In this document: piece by piece, positions 25,518-38,398 of the stretch
Numbering within the stretch: the stretch's first letter is position 1
Layout of the letters: every line of letters begins with the position of its first letter
Assembly (NCBI GenBank): GCA_003260075.1
Contig: QLIY01000008.1
Coordinates: 124,001 to 188,000 of the forward strand
Reading direction: 5' to 3'
Source: Phallusia mammillata
Taxonomy: Eukaryota > Chordata > Ascidiacea > Phlebobranchia > Ascidiidae
Length of the DNA stretch: 64,000 bases
The notes under the pieces: generated by a model
Told to the model about the DNA's origin: nothing
The model's database searches: none
What the model saw: only the letters and a program-made list of their open reading frames with translations
Position numbers and translations under genes: made by a program

Positions 25518-26226
25518 GTTATACTATGTCCATCATACAACAAGCGAAATGTCATTGTCGTATCAAACCAGCATATCACACTCGCCTACCGAAATTTCTT
25601 GGCTGTCGTGCGTAACAATCGCACCAGTGACGTCATATTGGATGTGAGCTCTATGCTCGGAACCAAAATTTTCGAACAAACACTTTGCTTTGTTTTTGCA
25701 GCCCTGTATTTTTGTTTGCTAAAAGCCACTGTTAACATTCCTGAGAGTAATATATACAGAATATAAGACGAGGTTTAGAATGAACCGGTTTAAATACAAC
25801 ATCATTTACAAGTCCTACAAACTTTATTTATGACACTCTTCCTGATAAGAAAGCCCACCTAATGATTTTTACACTGTAGCTTTCAACTGTTTGGTTTAAC
25901 ACTTATGTTGACTGTATGAACTGTTCAAGCTATTTCGCCCTGTAATAAAACCAATTCTTAGCAGTAAAATGGGCAAAGATTTTGCCAGTTTTACACTTCT
26001 CTTAGTTTTTGCACACCTCCAAACCACCTTGCCCTATAATATTGACAAGAGTTAGTAAAATCTTTGTTGTTAATTGGGCACTGATATTTTTAGTTTTACG
26101 ATTTCTTAGTTTGTCACACACCACGAAACTACCTTGCGCTTTATAGTGCCTTAATATTTATCCCAACTTGTTTAAACTGCTGCAATCCTTCTCAATGCCT
26201 CGAAGTCAAGTGGCAGTGTTCCTCAG
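25518..26226. other. Intron, one CRE octamer
   Basis: Holds TGACGTCA at 25628-25635 and otherwise unremarkable AT-rich sequence. The last 60 bases are open in the frame of the following exon, so that exon may start earlier, at 26206. Confidence 0.4.
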
Positions 26227-26398
26227 TACCAACGTGTATTGGCCTGCAGTAAAATCAATGCCCCTATAAAGCTTAGCAGAGATGAGGCTGGCTGGAATAT
26301 TCCGTCAGGGACTTCGACATCGATTGAAGCATTGCGTAAACGGATAACGGACCTGGCCAATGTATTACAAGCAGAAACGACGCCCAGTTTTCCACATG
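26227..26398 (+). CDS. Gene 2 internal exon (unknown protein)
   Basis: An open stretch between AG acceptors (26205, 26226 or 26249, all in one frame) and a GTTAGT donor. From 26227 it is 172 bp, phase 0 to 1. It encodes KINAPIKLSRDEAGWNIPSG, a Thr/Ser turn, then a predicted helix IEALRKRITDLANVLQAE. The donor phase matches the next exon at 38301. The minus strand is also open but has no matching splice sites. It lies inside an intron of gene 1 on the opposite strand. Family not recognised. Confidence 0.55.
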
Positions 26399-27184
26399 GT
26401 TAGTCCAATTTCAAGTCAATGCGTGTTTTATCGATTGGGAATGTTGAAACAAGTCAAATGTAATGCATTGACACAGACAGAGGGAAATGGTTTTTGGTGC
26501 CAGATTTAAAATTTAGAAAAAGGGGTGAGCTTTTTGCGTTTAAGTAAATTAGTTTTTTTGAGTTTTTCTTCTTCTATGATTGCTAAACTATTTTTAAATT
26601 TTGGTTATTATAATTAATGTATTTTAAGTGCACAACTTGCATATACAAAGGTAGAACACTAGAGACAAACGCGGCTTTTGGTCCTAAAAACGACAATGGA
26701 AAGTAAGCCAAAATACTTGGGTGAAGCACTTAAATGTGTTGTTAACCAGTTTACCCACATTTTCCTAAAATAAGCAGCTTGGTACACGAACTTGCAGCAA
26801 TAAACCAAAGCGTATGATCGAATTCAAGTATCGTTGGCTGATCGGTTAAACTTACTTAAAAATTAGAAAGTTTGAGTCCCAAAAAAACAACATGTTTTTA
26901 AGAACGACTTCCGTTGTTTAAGCTCAGGGATTACGTAGAAAAATGCGGCAATAACACTTGCATTCTCTGCAATCCACGCAAACGTTTTACATTCCATCAC
27001 ACCGCTGCAAGGCAATGACGCATAAAATGACGTTTTCCGAATAAAAGTTCGTGTGGTTCGTCCGCAAGGGAAGACAACTTAAGCTAAGTAAACCACATTT
27101 TCGCCTAAATACATTCGCAAATATCCCACAGGCACGTTCCACAACTTAGCGGTTAAATAACGGCAGCCAGGCATAAGAGCTATA

Positions 27185-27468
27185 TGACGTCACGCAATGG
27201 AAATTCAATGCAATATTGATGTCCCTGCTAAATGGGGTAATTTAGGCGAGGTAAGTGGGGTAAAATAAAAGTAACCTGTTTCTTAAAAGGGGTGACGCAC
27301 GTCGCGCATGATTGCACACAGAGCAAACAGTACCATGACGTCACGTGTGAATAGTTTATGACGTCATAGAAATGCAAATTATTTCCTTGCGAACATGCCG
27401 CGCGATTCGCACGAATGCAAAACGGACAAACACAATTGTGACGCCTCGGACAAAACTTTATGACGTCA
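27185..27468. promoter_or_regulatory. Cluster of four CRE/ATF octamers
   Basis: Perfect palindromes TGACGTCA at 27185, 27336, 27359 and 27461, in a locally GC-richer stretch with CACGTG-like and CGCGCG sequence (27300-27560). TGACGTCA is the consensus for CREB/ATF bZIP factors. The cluster lies in a gene 1 intron between SAM exons 2 and 3, and could be an internal promoter or enhancer. Confidence 0.5.
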
Positions 27469-27828
27469 TAATCACATTTCGTCTCGCCAAAAAACGTGAG
27501 GGTCGCGATGGATTAGTTCTTTTTCCGGTTATCTAGTTGGGATCGTAAGCCGTTAACGAGCGGCTTTGCATGAAAGAAACCCTCACCATTTATTGTATTG
27601 TTTCTCGATTTGTTTGTCCAAATCGAAGTAAGGTCATACATAAAACGCAAGAATGTGATACGGTCAAATCGGAACACAACGTGATCGCATCAACGCGTGG
27701 ATTTTGTGCTGCTTATAAGTTTTGAATATCATGTAAATATGAGGTTGTGTTTATTCCCACGATAAAGTTGAACTGATGACAAACAAATAAGGACAAAATA
27801 AATATTCTTGTCGATCAATGTTCTAACT

Positions 27829-28362
27829 CAGGGGTGTCCAACCTTTTGGACCGAAGGGCCACATGCGGTTTACGAATGATTGCGCGGGCCACTTGAGTGT
27901 TTACTGCTAATTTGTAATCTTAAAATGGCTGTCCATGTCCACTTTTCTTAGAATATTCTGTTAGCGTTACTTGCTTTTCGGTTCTTATTTGGCATAATCT
28001 ACATCACTGCAGAGTGCTGAAGATATTTCACTGCTAAATGCTTTTTACGCGAGTCTCTGATATGATAACAGATGAACCTCAATAAGGCAAGAAATATTTC
28101 TGACTGACTGACTCTTGAAGCAAGACATAACAATGCAGAAAATGTGATGCGTAACAATGTGCATTGTGACGTAATAAAAGTAACTTGAACAGTCGTGTAT
28201 TACTCTATTAACAAACAAATAAGGCAAACAATAAATGCCAATCCTCGGCATGTAAATCGCCATAAATTGGGCAGGCGTTAAAGTTCATAATATAAGTTAT
28301 TTCGAAAAATACCGCGCGGGCCACTCAGAACGTTCCTGCGGGCCACGGGTTGGACACCCCTG
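27829..28362. mobile_element. Complete hAT-type MITE with 8-bp target duplication
   Basis: Starts CAGGGGTGTCCAACC and ends GGTTGGACACCCCTG, perfect terminal inverted repeats. It is flanked on both sides by TTCTAACT, an exact 8-bp target site duplication as made by hAT transposases. 534 bp, no transposase ORF, so non-autonomous. It is intronic to gene 1. Confidence 0.9.
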
Positions 28363-29340
28363 TTCTAACTGAATCAGCTATCAGTTAACTTTATGTGAGG
28401 GTAAAGTGTTTAACATGTGACTGTTTTTTTTAGAAACGACAAAAAATGCTAACATATTCTGTCTATAATGTTTACACTCGCCTCTTTCGTATTTACAGGG
28501 CGTTAATTTAAACAAAGTGCTGAATTAATTGAAAAATTCCAAATTTTGCGCAACTCAGGTGTTTGAACAATTTGAAGCTTGTAATATATTTTCGACATAC
28601 ACACACAAGGTCACTAAGGTCACACACAACCACATAATATCGAAAAAAGGCCCCACAGAATTCGTTTAAAGCATTGTTAACTGGCTGCTGTAAAATATTT
28701 CGGAGAGCATAAGGTCGCAAGTGAAAAGAGAACGAATCTAAGGTCGCAAAATCTAAACAAAGCTTGGAATGCCATGTCATAAATATATCAGGCTTCATAA
28801 AATACAACAATGTTTGCAATAAGATTTATTGCATTCCATTTGCAATTGATCTATGGTGCTAATGTTACCTGGCACGAAATCCGTTTTATGTTGCGTGGCA
28901 GCCACTCCCACTAAGTTTTTAAACTTAATTTTATTATCTGATTCATGAAAAGGTTTGAAATCGCAAAAACGCCTGATGAGTTTTGCGGCACAAATCTAGC
29001 AACCCATATACATGGCTGATAGTCATTGACATTCATGCTGACCACCAACAACAACTCACAGATTGTGTACATTTTAAAACTCACTACACGACAGAACAGA
29101 CGAATCAAGTTTTTCGTCGTGGGTTCGAATCCCAAGGCAAACCAACTTTGCAGGCAGAAACCGGTCCAAAACGATTCTTTTCCATAAAGTCCGAATTAGG
29201 CCAAAAAGTTCGTTTTGCCAATGTGAAATTACAATACAAACGTTACCGAGTGTAAAGTCAGGGCCGAATTAAGCCCGCTTTTTTCAAACTTTTCCTGAAC
29301 CCGGTCTAACTCTGAATGAGATCTGTTACTGTGTACATAC
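28363..29340. other. Intron of gene 1
   Basis: Nothing coding is supported. A tRNA-like B box (GTGGGTTCGAATCCCA) lies at about 29124. Confidence 0.5.
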
Positions 29341-29428
29341 CTCACTAGAGCTGCAAGTTGCATGTGTTCGTTGGCTAGGAAGTCATGGTCGGCACTCACA
29401 CTGGTGATGTCCACAGGAAAACGACCAA
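29341..29428 (-). CDS. DLC1: DLC1/STARD13-like gene 1, SAM-domain exon 2
   Basis: An 88-bp exon between acceptor TTTACTTGCAG and donor GTATGT. In frame it reads GRFPVDITSVSADHDFLA, then NEHMQLAALVR. The pattern FP-DI--V--DHDFL is the middle of the DLC-family SAM domain. Phase 1 in and phase 2 out match the neighbours exactly. The SAM domain of DLC proteins is a small helical protein-interaction module near the N-terminus. The ORF continues past the donor for about 30 codons, but that part is intron. Confidence 0.93.
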
Positions 29429-29792
29429 CTGCAAGTAAAGTAAAATTTCAATCTTATTAAACTTCTAAAAACGTATTGTTGGAATTCAAACATTGTGGTG
29501 TGTTGTTTTTACGAGAACCGGTCACAGCAAGAGTTTAAAATGTTTAAAAACAATTTATATTTTTAAGAAACAAACATCTCAATGATTATTTTTATCGTTT
29601 TTTGCAATATTTGCAATAAAGTTGCTTGTTAAATCAGCGATAAGCCTTTTCAATTCTATTGCGATTTAAAACATGAAGCGTTGTTATATTTTTAAAAGTC
29701 AAATCACCAGAAGCGGGATTAGAACCAAGAACTCTAAGCCTACATTACGTACACCAACATTGGGTAAAAGCAAATTTAGACAAACTCATTAC

Positions 29793-29864
29793 CTTCATAA
29801 AGATGCGCGTATTGGGGAAATCCAGCAGCTCTCAACCACTTGCATGCTTCCAATGCTTGGCGTT
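29793..29864 (-). CDS. DLC1: DLC1/STARD13-like gene 1, SAM-domain exon 1
   Basis: A 72-bp exon between acceptor GAATTTCAG and donor GTAATG. It encodes RQALEACKWLRAAGFPQYAH, then LYE, nearly identical in pattern to the start of the vertebrate DLC1/STARD13 SAM domain (EA-WLRA-GFPQYA-LYE). It begins in phase 1 and can be joined directly to the exon ending at 40369, which supplies the first base of the codon. With the next two exons the SAM domain is about 70 residues, the usual size. Confidence 0.93.
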
Positions 29865-32133
29865 CTGAAATTCAAAACAATACCAGGTTGTTAATGTGAA
29901 TTTTAACCATATTAATTCAATGCCCCACAAAACAGAATTGCTTCAACGCATTTTCGGCGAAATCACAGGGTGATGTTTTTCGATATTCGTTTTGGATTTG
30001 AAATGTGATTGCATATTACTTAAGTAACACGTAATTTTCACTTTTGTGGGCTGCCTCGTTGATGTGAGCCACAGAAAATTCCGGGCGCGCCAAACATTGT
30101 GGTTTTGATTTTAAGTAAACCATTCAAACAACAGGACACTTGACTCGATAACCTATGCTTTTTTTTCCGGTGTCCTTGCTGTTTACGTATCCGTTCAAAA
30201 ACGGAACTGTGATGATGGAGTGACAATGCAAATAAAATTTTGACTTGTCTTGAGTAAAAAAAGAAAACTAGGTGAAAAAACAAAGAATTTAAGTACAAGA
30301 TAAGAACATTTCACTACATAGTTTTGTTGTAATGAATATTCGAAGAACACTTTTGGGGAAACGAGAAAATAATCTTTAGAAACCCCAATACTTGGAAAAG
30401 AATCACAAACTGGCTACCGCTTGAATAGACTTGAATTGCAAGTAGGGATCAAACATATTCTGCCCAACCCCAAAATATCCACAAAACCTTCCGTCCATTC
30501 ACCGACAACACAACACAGTTTCTCTATTTCTAATAACTACAGGGTGGATCAAAAAATTCACAGAATTCCGTTTAAAACGATGCCAAAATTTTCCGCAAGT
30601 GAAAGTCAGCAAGGCCGCTCCCATCAGCCCAACCTATTAATATTCGTTCAATCTTACTGACATGTGAAATCGAGCTTTGTATGGGAAAGACCTTTGAAGC
30701 CCGACTAGCTATAAATAGTACTTTCATCTTACGATGGCAGGTTGGCAAGTTTGTTGCATTCTAGCGGAAAATTTGAATCAGAAAAAGTGCGCAGTGTTCA
30801 CATGATATAATAATCCTACAAAAGTTTTCATGAAATAAGAACATTTTAAACTTTTTTTAGTTTTACTCGATGCTACATAGGAAACGTGTGTTAAGATCGA
30901 TTGATTCTGTATATTGAAAACAGAAGCATTTGAAGGTTTTAGACCCGAAATAGTTGTAAATGTACAGGTCAGCATTGTGTAAATTTTTTTTAAAATCAAC
31001 AAATGCCGGTTTAGTTCCAAAACTCTTATTCATAAAAGTGCTCAGTTTTACGCCGTAAACCAAACAGAAATTTAGCACAAATATTAGTGTTAACTGTGCA
31101 GCAATATAACGTTGGTCATTAAAATAGGTCGAAGACCTAAGCGCCCATTGAGGCTTCATTTAAACGCTGCTATTTCGGACACTGGCGCCGCAATTTCGAG
31201 ACATTTAATGTTTTGTGAAAGCGGTCAGGCGTTGAAGCAGCAGGAGTGCCTTGTATCCCGCAAGGTTCAACATTAGGCCCACTAAAGATTAAGTAACAGC
31301 GGGAATGGTGGTCGGTCGTTTCGTGGCAGAATAATTACGGCGCATGAATCCTGCTGGGATGTTTCTTGATTTGTGACTCGTCGTTTCGTTTGGAAAAATA
31401 TGAACAGAAAAAAGAAATGTTGGAGGTAGACGTGGTCACGTGACAAAAACGTAGCTCTCGGCAGATGCTTGAAAACCAATTTTTTTCTTTCATTGGTAAG
31501 CAAATCAAAAAACGGAATAAAACGAGAAATAAACATTTGTTCTGATGATTGTTTTTTCAGCATGTTATTGTGCAAGATTTTAATTTTTGCTTGATTTCGG
31601 TTTAGCTTTCAACAGTGCAAATTAAATTTCCTTGAAACGGTTTCAAATCTGCGATGTATTTCCTGCAGTGCCAAAATAAAACCAACAAAAAATCTTGCAT
31701 GTTCTTCAAGCAGCAGACACAACAAGCTATGTCATACTTTCCATAAACAAAGATCATTATCGCAATTGAAAACGACGTTTTAAGAGCTCAAAACCTTTTT
31801 AGGTGTCCGCGCTTTTTTATCAACAAGTTATCAAAACGCATCAGGTGGCACAATAAGTCAGGTTTGATGCTTGTTTTCACTTGTTGTCACACCTTTGTAT
31901 TGCAAACGCCATTAGGTGCTCATTAACCGATGTGAGGATAAGCAATCCGCAGTACTAAGTAAGCAAGATATGCCACAAAAACGTACGAAAAACAAAAAGG
32001 TTTTGTTCAAAATTTGGCACGATCTTTCTTCGGCCTACACGTGGAGAAATCAAACTAAAGGAGTTTCTCAATAATTGAAACACTTCGTTCAATTTGACAC
32101 AGCACTGTAATTAGACAGCTATGTTCTCCACAG
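29865..32133. other. Intron, no certain gene
   Basis: Several ORFs of 80-100 codons on the minus strand (30038-30298, 30778-31159, 31282-31575) lack splice support and have AT-driven composition. Nothing else is seen. Confidence 0.45.
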
Positions 32134-32333
32134 AGTCTCAGAGAAAGGAGAGCCAGGTCCAACCAACGCAACCGCCGACCAATAGTCTCGTGTTTTTGGT
32201 TCTTAAGTATTATAAGTGTTTTAGCCTTGAGATCAAAAACCCAGTCAATCACTCAGACAACGCCTTCGCCCCCCGGTCGAATTCCAATGTCAAGTTTAAG
32301 TGCATTCAATACGTCATAATGGGTATGACGTAA
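32134..32333 (+). CDS. Candidate alternative terminal exon of gene 2
   Basis: A strong acceptor (ATGTTCTCCACAG) opens two frames. In phase 1, matching the donor at 26398, it reads SQRKESQVQPTQPPTNSLVF and ends at TAA 32331-32333. In phase 0 it has an Arg-rich start followed by a hydrophobic stretch and ends at 32319. Gene 2 could end here in some transcripts instead of using the exons at 38301 and 39764. The minus strand is open as well, so confidence is limited. Confidence 0.3.
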
Positions 32334-35216
32334 CTTAAGGTACGGCCATTACACATGCCGATGACGCCGAAAGACAAACATGCTCAAATAAGCCTAGAAT
32401 CACTCAGTAGGAATCAATTGTTTTAATCACAATAGGTGAGAAAGTTGTATAGCTCAAGGAATTTGGAAAGTTGTGATTCCAAACATGGGATTGGACTTAA
32501 ATATTTGCTCTAAATAGCTTTCCCTATTTCAATGCGTCGCGGACGTTTTAGACAACCATTAATTGAAGGTCATGTGTTCTCAAAGCAGGGATGGGCAAAC
32601 GCAAGGGGCGGACTGAACAAGCAATGGAAAGGTTCAAAGACCTCAAGCGAGACGCGTGCGACCCCTCACCCTTTGTTGTGTGATGGAAGAGTGCGCGATG
32701 AGAGAAGAATTGCAAACAACTTGGGTGGTTTTGAGTGTAGGGCAACGACAAATGAATATTTTGAATACACACTTTTGTAAACACTCCAAAAAAGTTGTGT
32801 GCCATAGAATATTTACCTATTTACAGTTTATGGCGCCGTTTTGGTAACAAGAAGATTTTAAAAATGCGAAATAAGAAAACATCACAACTTGCACTCCGTT
32901 GGCTCAAGGTACGGTTTCTTGAATACAGTCTTCACTACCCCTCAAAAGCACCAATACTTCAATTAAACATAATACCATTGATACCACAAAATTATAACTT
33001 TTATGCTTATTCTTTTGTATTTGAGAAAAAAACATTGCGCATTTTTACTTTAAAAAGCGGTCCTGCCCAAATCTATTGCATCGTAATTGGCCCGCGCCAC
33101 ATGGCAAGAAGAAGTTGAAACAGAAAAATATTGTTAGTAATATGAACGACATACTGCTTTAAAGTGTAATGATTTTGAAACATTTACAGCTTTAGGAAAG
33201 CAATGCAGACAAACTTACATCGGGAAAATTTCAAACAACAACAAACCAATTTGCTTCACAATTTGTCTCTGTTGCATCACAATGAACTATCTAAGATAAA
33301 AAGAACGCAAAAGAAAAAAGTGTTGTTGTTTACTGATAGTCAACGTGCTTGGCTTTGTAGAAGCCGATGTCAACAACAAGTAAGGTGTGCCAGAAGTCAG
33401 TGAAGTGGCACTAACCGGGAGAAAACACGCAGACTTCTGAGACAAGTCATTCAGTCAACTGAGATCACACAAAATCCACCGCTTAGATCTTGCGGGTTTA
33501 AAAGGAACCGGGAGGGGATGAGTAGGAAAGAGGAAAACAAAAAATCTCAGGGATTCGTTATCTTGGTCACGTTTCTGGTTGGAAACAGGTAATGACTAAC
33601 GCTTTTGGGAAAGTATAGTTAGAAACAACGCGTTGCATCTGCAAGGTAGGGTCGAACAGTCATCTCCAAATTGGTGTAATTTCATCAGCAAAATATCTGA
33701 CTCAATTTGACATCACGTATTACAGCTTAACCTACAACAAAGTTACCATTGAACCCCTTTTTATTGAGACTTTTTCCCAACAAAACAGGGATAAAAAAGG
33801 TGAAACAAACAACTCAACTTGGTTTACAACAACATAATAATAGTTAAGAACAGTAAGTAGGGTTTAAAGCCGGTAAAACTACCCATTTTTTGGCTGCAAA
33901 TAAGTTTTGGCCGAAATAGCGCAGGCAATTTTCTGCTCCGGGGGTCTCAGCACGCTTCGTAGGTGCATTAAGTTCTCAACATGGGCTATATTTAGACGTT
34001 AACTACTAGGATTAGAATCGCCTAGAAACGTGGCTTTAGAACGGAGATTTTTCGTGATAAACTCAACTTAATGGAAGGTTTAAGACTCCGTGACATAGAA
34101 CGGATATTTTAGGGTAAAAAGCTCCTTGATGTGTTCATGACACAAACACACAGGGACGAACTTAAAGGGGAATATTTTTGGTTGATCGTCATAAGTTTGG
34201 CCGTAAATTGATAAAACTGACCGCATTTTAAATCTGCAACGATAATCTTAGAAGTAAAAATTTCAAAGTGGTTTTAGACTAAAACACATGTAAGTTTTTG
34301 AAACTGTAAAAGTGGAAAGTATACGTATTTCAACCCAAAACACACAAAAATGTTTAGATAAATGTTGCGTATTTCTAGCACTGTGATATATATTGTGGGT
34401 GATAAAAACTAGTTTTAAACCTCTGGAGCTCTCCATTGGAAAATAAAAACAAAAATGTCGAAAAGTAGAAATGTTTTACTAAAAAATATTTGCATGTCTG
34501 TTTCTTGCTATTGTGAGTTTTTAGAACCGTCAAATTGTGTGTTCAAGTTTCTCAGTATCTAGAAAAATGTCGCACTTTTACTACCTACAGCGTGGCATTG
34601 AAACTTAACACCAAAAACGTGAGCCACAACATCTGAAATATGCCGCATGGAAATGTCACGAAAAAGATGGGAGTGTTCCCGGATAACTCATAGCAAGAAA
34701 ACGTATTTCCGTGCAGTTAAGTGCTTTAAGATCCACCAAAATGATAAAGCAGGACAGGGTTGCATAGAAACGCATCGTTCATGTAAGTATTATCGTTCAT
34801 TTCTCCACGCCAGTCATAAGATGGGACTCACGTAAAATTTGCACTTGGTTCTATGTTATGAGGAAAGCTTCAATGGAAACACGTTTTTATCTCGCACTTC
34901 TTTACAAACAATGAACTTGATCAAAACATCAGATTACACATTGCGCGTGCAAGGTGGTCTATGATGTCACCTTTGGTAAACGTCTACTACATATAAAAGA
35001 CAACTAAAAAGGATAAGACTTTAAGATCATTGTCAGAGTTCGTCTGTTGTAAACACTACGTAATTATCAAAACCTGAATCATTGTCTATCATAAAACAAA
35101 ACCAAGATATTTCATCAAGAATACGACATCGTTTCACATAAACACTATTAAAGAAAACCAATGCAAACAACTTGGATATATGGAAATATTTTGCCCAAAA
35201 ATGTCATCGTCAAATC
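32334..35216. other. Non-coding stretch, hAT-like terminus
   Basis: CAGGGATGGGCAAAC at 32586-32600 looks like a hAT terminal repeat but no partner end was found. ORFs at 32532-33118 overlap this and are not supported. The rest is AT-rich intron-like sequence. Confidence 0.4.
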
Positions 35217-35232
35217 CTTATTCAAATAGAAT
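35217..35232 (-). repeat. Exact genomic copy of the Ciona spliced leader
   Basis: On the minus strand ATTCTATTTGAATAAG, all 16 bases, followed by GATTTGACGATGAC. A functional spliced-leader RNA gene would continue with a GT donor, so this is more likely the 5' end of a retrocopied trans-spliced mRNA. No intact ORF or poly-A tail was identified behind it. Confidence 0.6.
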
Positions 35233-38200
35233 AAATAGTCTTCTTTCAAATTGCACGCGCCACATGATAGCTAAAGGGCAATTTTTTGGGTCCGTTTTCA
35301 GCAAATACCGAAGTCAATTTTTACCTGGTAATTGCGACTGGTTAAAAATATACCAAACAGCTGTGAAAAAGAGTCCGTTTTTTTTTTAAAAAGGTGGTCG
35401 CACCTTTTAACTAACCACAACTGACACTTAACTAACCAATTTAAACTTCGCGAGTCGACAGCGCCCATATTAGAAGCGCATAGCGTGGGACAAGCCTTGA
35501 TAAGTGCAAGTGTATTAGCTTGATGAAACATGCAATTAAGTCGAGTTTGACGCACGCCCGAGCTCACAGCAGCCGCGGTATGTTGTGGTTGGTCACGGAA
35601 TGAGATTACGTGATTTAATGTGAAAGTTGGATAAACTTTTCGGAGCTTATGAAGCTTGTGCGTTTCCTTATAAGAACTTGATTTTTTGAAATGTGTTTAC
35701 ACAAAACAGCTCATCGAAAACAAGTTGGCCAAAACGCTCATTAGAAAAGCACACGTACGAGTCTGCTCAATTAAGATGTTGGTTGTAATTAAATCCTTAT
35801 ATCTGAGACCAAATAAAAGTTTTCGAACTTTCAACAAGTTTAGCATCTTGTGACAGGCAGTCCCATAGCGCCCCCAGCGGTTAAATGTTTCGGGTTTTCA
35901 GAAAAAGTATTCTGTGATTTCCCCTAACATGCAAATTATCTTTTTTCGTTACATGAAACAGGCTTTTTGATCAATAGGGCGTTTATGCGAAGATGTCAGG
36001 AAAATTATTGCTTTTGGCCAGACAGATCGAAGTTACAATCTTCAAAATATGATTCCACAATCATAAACATATCTACGATCAATTTCCGTACAATTTACGA
36101 TGTGCCACAGCCCCTGAAAACCACGTCTGATGAGAGAAACGATAGGTTCCGATCATAACGCCTGATATCCAATACAATGACGGTATGTTTACGCCGCGTG
36201 GTGGTCATAATAACGTTGTTTTGTTTACAAAGAAGCACTTACAAAGACCCAGATAGAATCTCACAATTTCAACGCCCGTGATAGTTAGTACGACTTAAAC
36301 AGAATGCTTTATGTAAACCTAATGGTGTCATGAATCTGGATTAAGATGGCTCAAAGATTTGGACATTTTTGCCGGCTTAACTTGTCAAACTAGATTGACA
36401 TTGTTTTTTGTGACCCCGTTGATAAGAAGTTTGGGTTCAAAGAGGTAAAAGCATTTGGAAAACAGTGTTCTTGTGATAAGATGATATCAGGTTCATGAGA
36501 TATGAAGAAATCACTTTAAAGTATGATAGACTCGCAACATAAACACATGAGCATCTGCCGCCACACAGTGCTCTGAAAACAGGTTGCATAACACTCGATT
36601 AAACAGAAATTATAAGATGCCCTATGCCCTACGTGAACAACTAAAGTCTTTGGAAGTACAGCCCAATAGGCCTTTTCAAAAAAACATACATTCGATTTCA
36701 AAGAAAAACAACAAACTTCAAACAAGGTGTGCCTTCGTGGGATTTGAACCATAAACCTACAACTAACATAACACTAACTGAACCGTAGATTTAAAGTCCC
36801 GAGATACATACAAATACACAGCACACTTTTACAAGCAATGCCTATGTGGGATTCGAACCTCCAGTCTACACAATTCCTTACCAGCAAACCACCTATATTT
36901 GAAGTATTACACAGTTAAGTAGTTCATATTATTTGTCAAAACCTCAATTAAACCTCGATGGTAGTCCTGCAGCAATCATTACCACACCTTACAAATTATT
37001 TAGCCACAATTAAGTCGCAATGACGACAACTCGTTAAAGATATGAGCGCACGGTCTGGGAATGGACACACTTAAAACCTTATATGTCTCAGATAAATTTG
37101 GTACATTTTTCTGCTAAAGTTATTAGGCCGTAATTTATTAATAGTAGAACAGGTTTAGAGCAATTATTATCACACAGGCAAAAATGGAACAGCGAAAAAC
37201 TTATGAAAACAACGCCTGGATTGGTTGAACACACTTGTTTCAAAGAAGTGTTTTTATGTTTGTTTAAAGTAACCATTCGACTGTTAAAAACGCAAAACGT
37301 TTGCTTCCCAACAAACAACAATTTGGCACAAAGTCTGTTTTCCACAATGGTCTGAAACAGCCTTGACAGTTGTGGTTTTGAACAATCAATTGTTTACTAA
37401 TTATGCAAATATTGCACACAGAGCGGACAGTTTGCAAAACAAAAAGCTTGCCCAAGAGTTTAGCAATCTCCCCCTTCTCGAGATTTCCACAGCAAAGACC
37501 ACGTGACCAAAAAGCAAGCGGGGAAATCCCTTTACGTCACGGTCCCACCAGCTAGCCGATTGAGAGTTTGCAGAGATTGAATGGAAACCGGAAGGTCAAA
37601 ACCGAGCAGCTGTTCACCGAGGCTATTTTGGCGGGACACTGAATGCGACACGTGACTGCCACGTGACCGACAAAATGTGACCCTGTTTACGCGCAAATTT
37701 GACGTAATTTTATGTACGCGGGTATTTTGATGCATAAATGAAGCCATTTAAGGTCAACGAAATCTGTGTGGCTTAGGGGGAAATCAAATGTATTAAAAAT
37801 CGTCAAACACCCAGTTTCAAGCTCAATTGATAACCTGCACTGATGATGACAACAGCTATTGGTTAAAACGTCTGCAAGATGTATTCAAAACAAACAAGTA
37901 TTCTGGTAGTTATGTTCTTTATTAAATTCTTTTTTACGTCCCAAGTTCAAAAACCATAAATATCGCAGAACTGATTATCGCAGATGCTCTATCGACAGTT
38001 TTAGGCCTAAAGCATACTTACATTTCTTAGCCTCTTTTTTACCCTGGACAATATTGTTGTGCACACACATGCGGCCAAGTGCACAGAACATACAAAAGTA
38101 TGAGGGACAGACAAATCAAACACTAACAAATTAACACAGGAAGATGGCAGTCAATCCTACAGTGCTAAAACACTATTGTATTGAGTGAAAAAACGCCGGT

Positions 38201-38300
38201 ATAATATTACTGAGTTTAAATATAACTATACTGTATCGGTATCTAGCGTGACGATGTTTAAATTAACTTCAGTTTTAATTTAACGCCTTATTGTTTCCAG
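35233..38300. other. Intron-like stretch with SINE remnants
   Basis: Two minus-strand tRNA-like segments lie at about 36730-36800 and 36840-36905; the second has both an A-box-like GGTTTGCTGGTAAGG and a B box GGTTCGAATCCC. A CTGATGATGAC-hairpin-AAAACGTC motif of the dispersed repeat type occurs at 37840-37872. No exon is supported. Confidence 0.45.
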
Positions 38301-38398
38301 AAGTTAAACCAGAAGGAAGAAGTTCATCAATTATGGTTGATTTTCTACCTTGGAGGAAAAGACCAACAGCTCAACACAGGAAGGCAGTGATGCAAAAG
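38301..38398 (+). CDS. Gene 2 internal exon (unknown protein)
   Basis: A 98-bp exon between a strong acceptor (CCTTATTGTTTCCAG) and donor GTATTT, phase 1 to 0. It encodes VKPEGRSSSIMVDFLPWRKR, then PTAQHRKAVMQK. Other frames and the minus strand are closed. It joins the 26227-26398 exon upstream (phase 1) and the 39764-40015 exon downstream (phase 0). The basic cluster after the hydrophobic MVDFLPW could be a peripheral membrane or nucleic-acid contact, but that is speculation. Confidence 0.6.

Noticed and set aside
28911-29135. ORF starting MGFEPTT
   Set aside because: This string is the classic translation of a tRNA-like GGGATTCGAACCC sequence, so it marks a SINE remnant, not a protein.
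36730-36905. Intact tRNA genes
   Set aside because: B boxes are present but acceptor and anticodon stems do not pair, so these are pseudogene or SINE-like.
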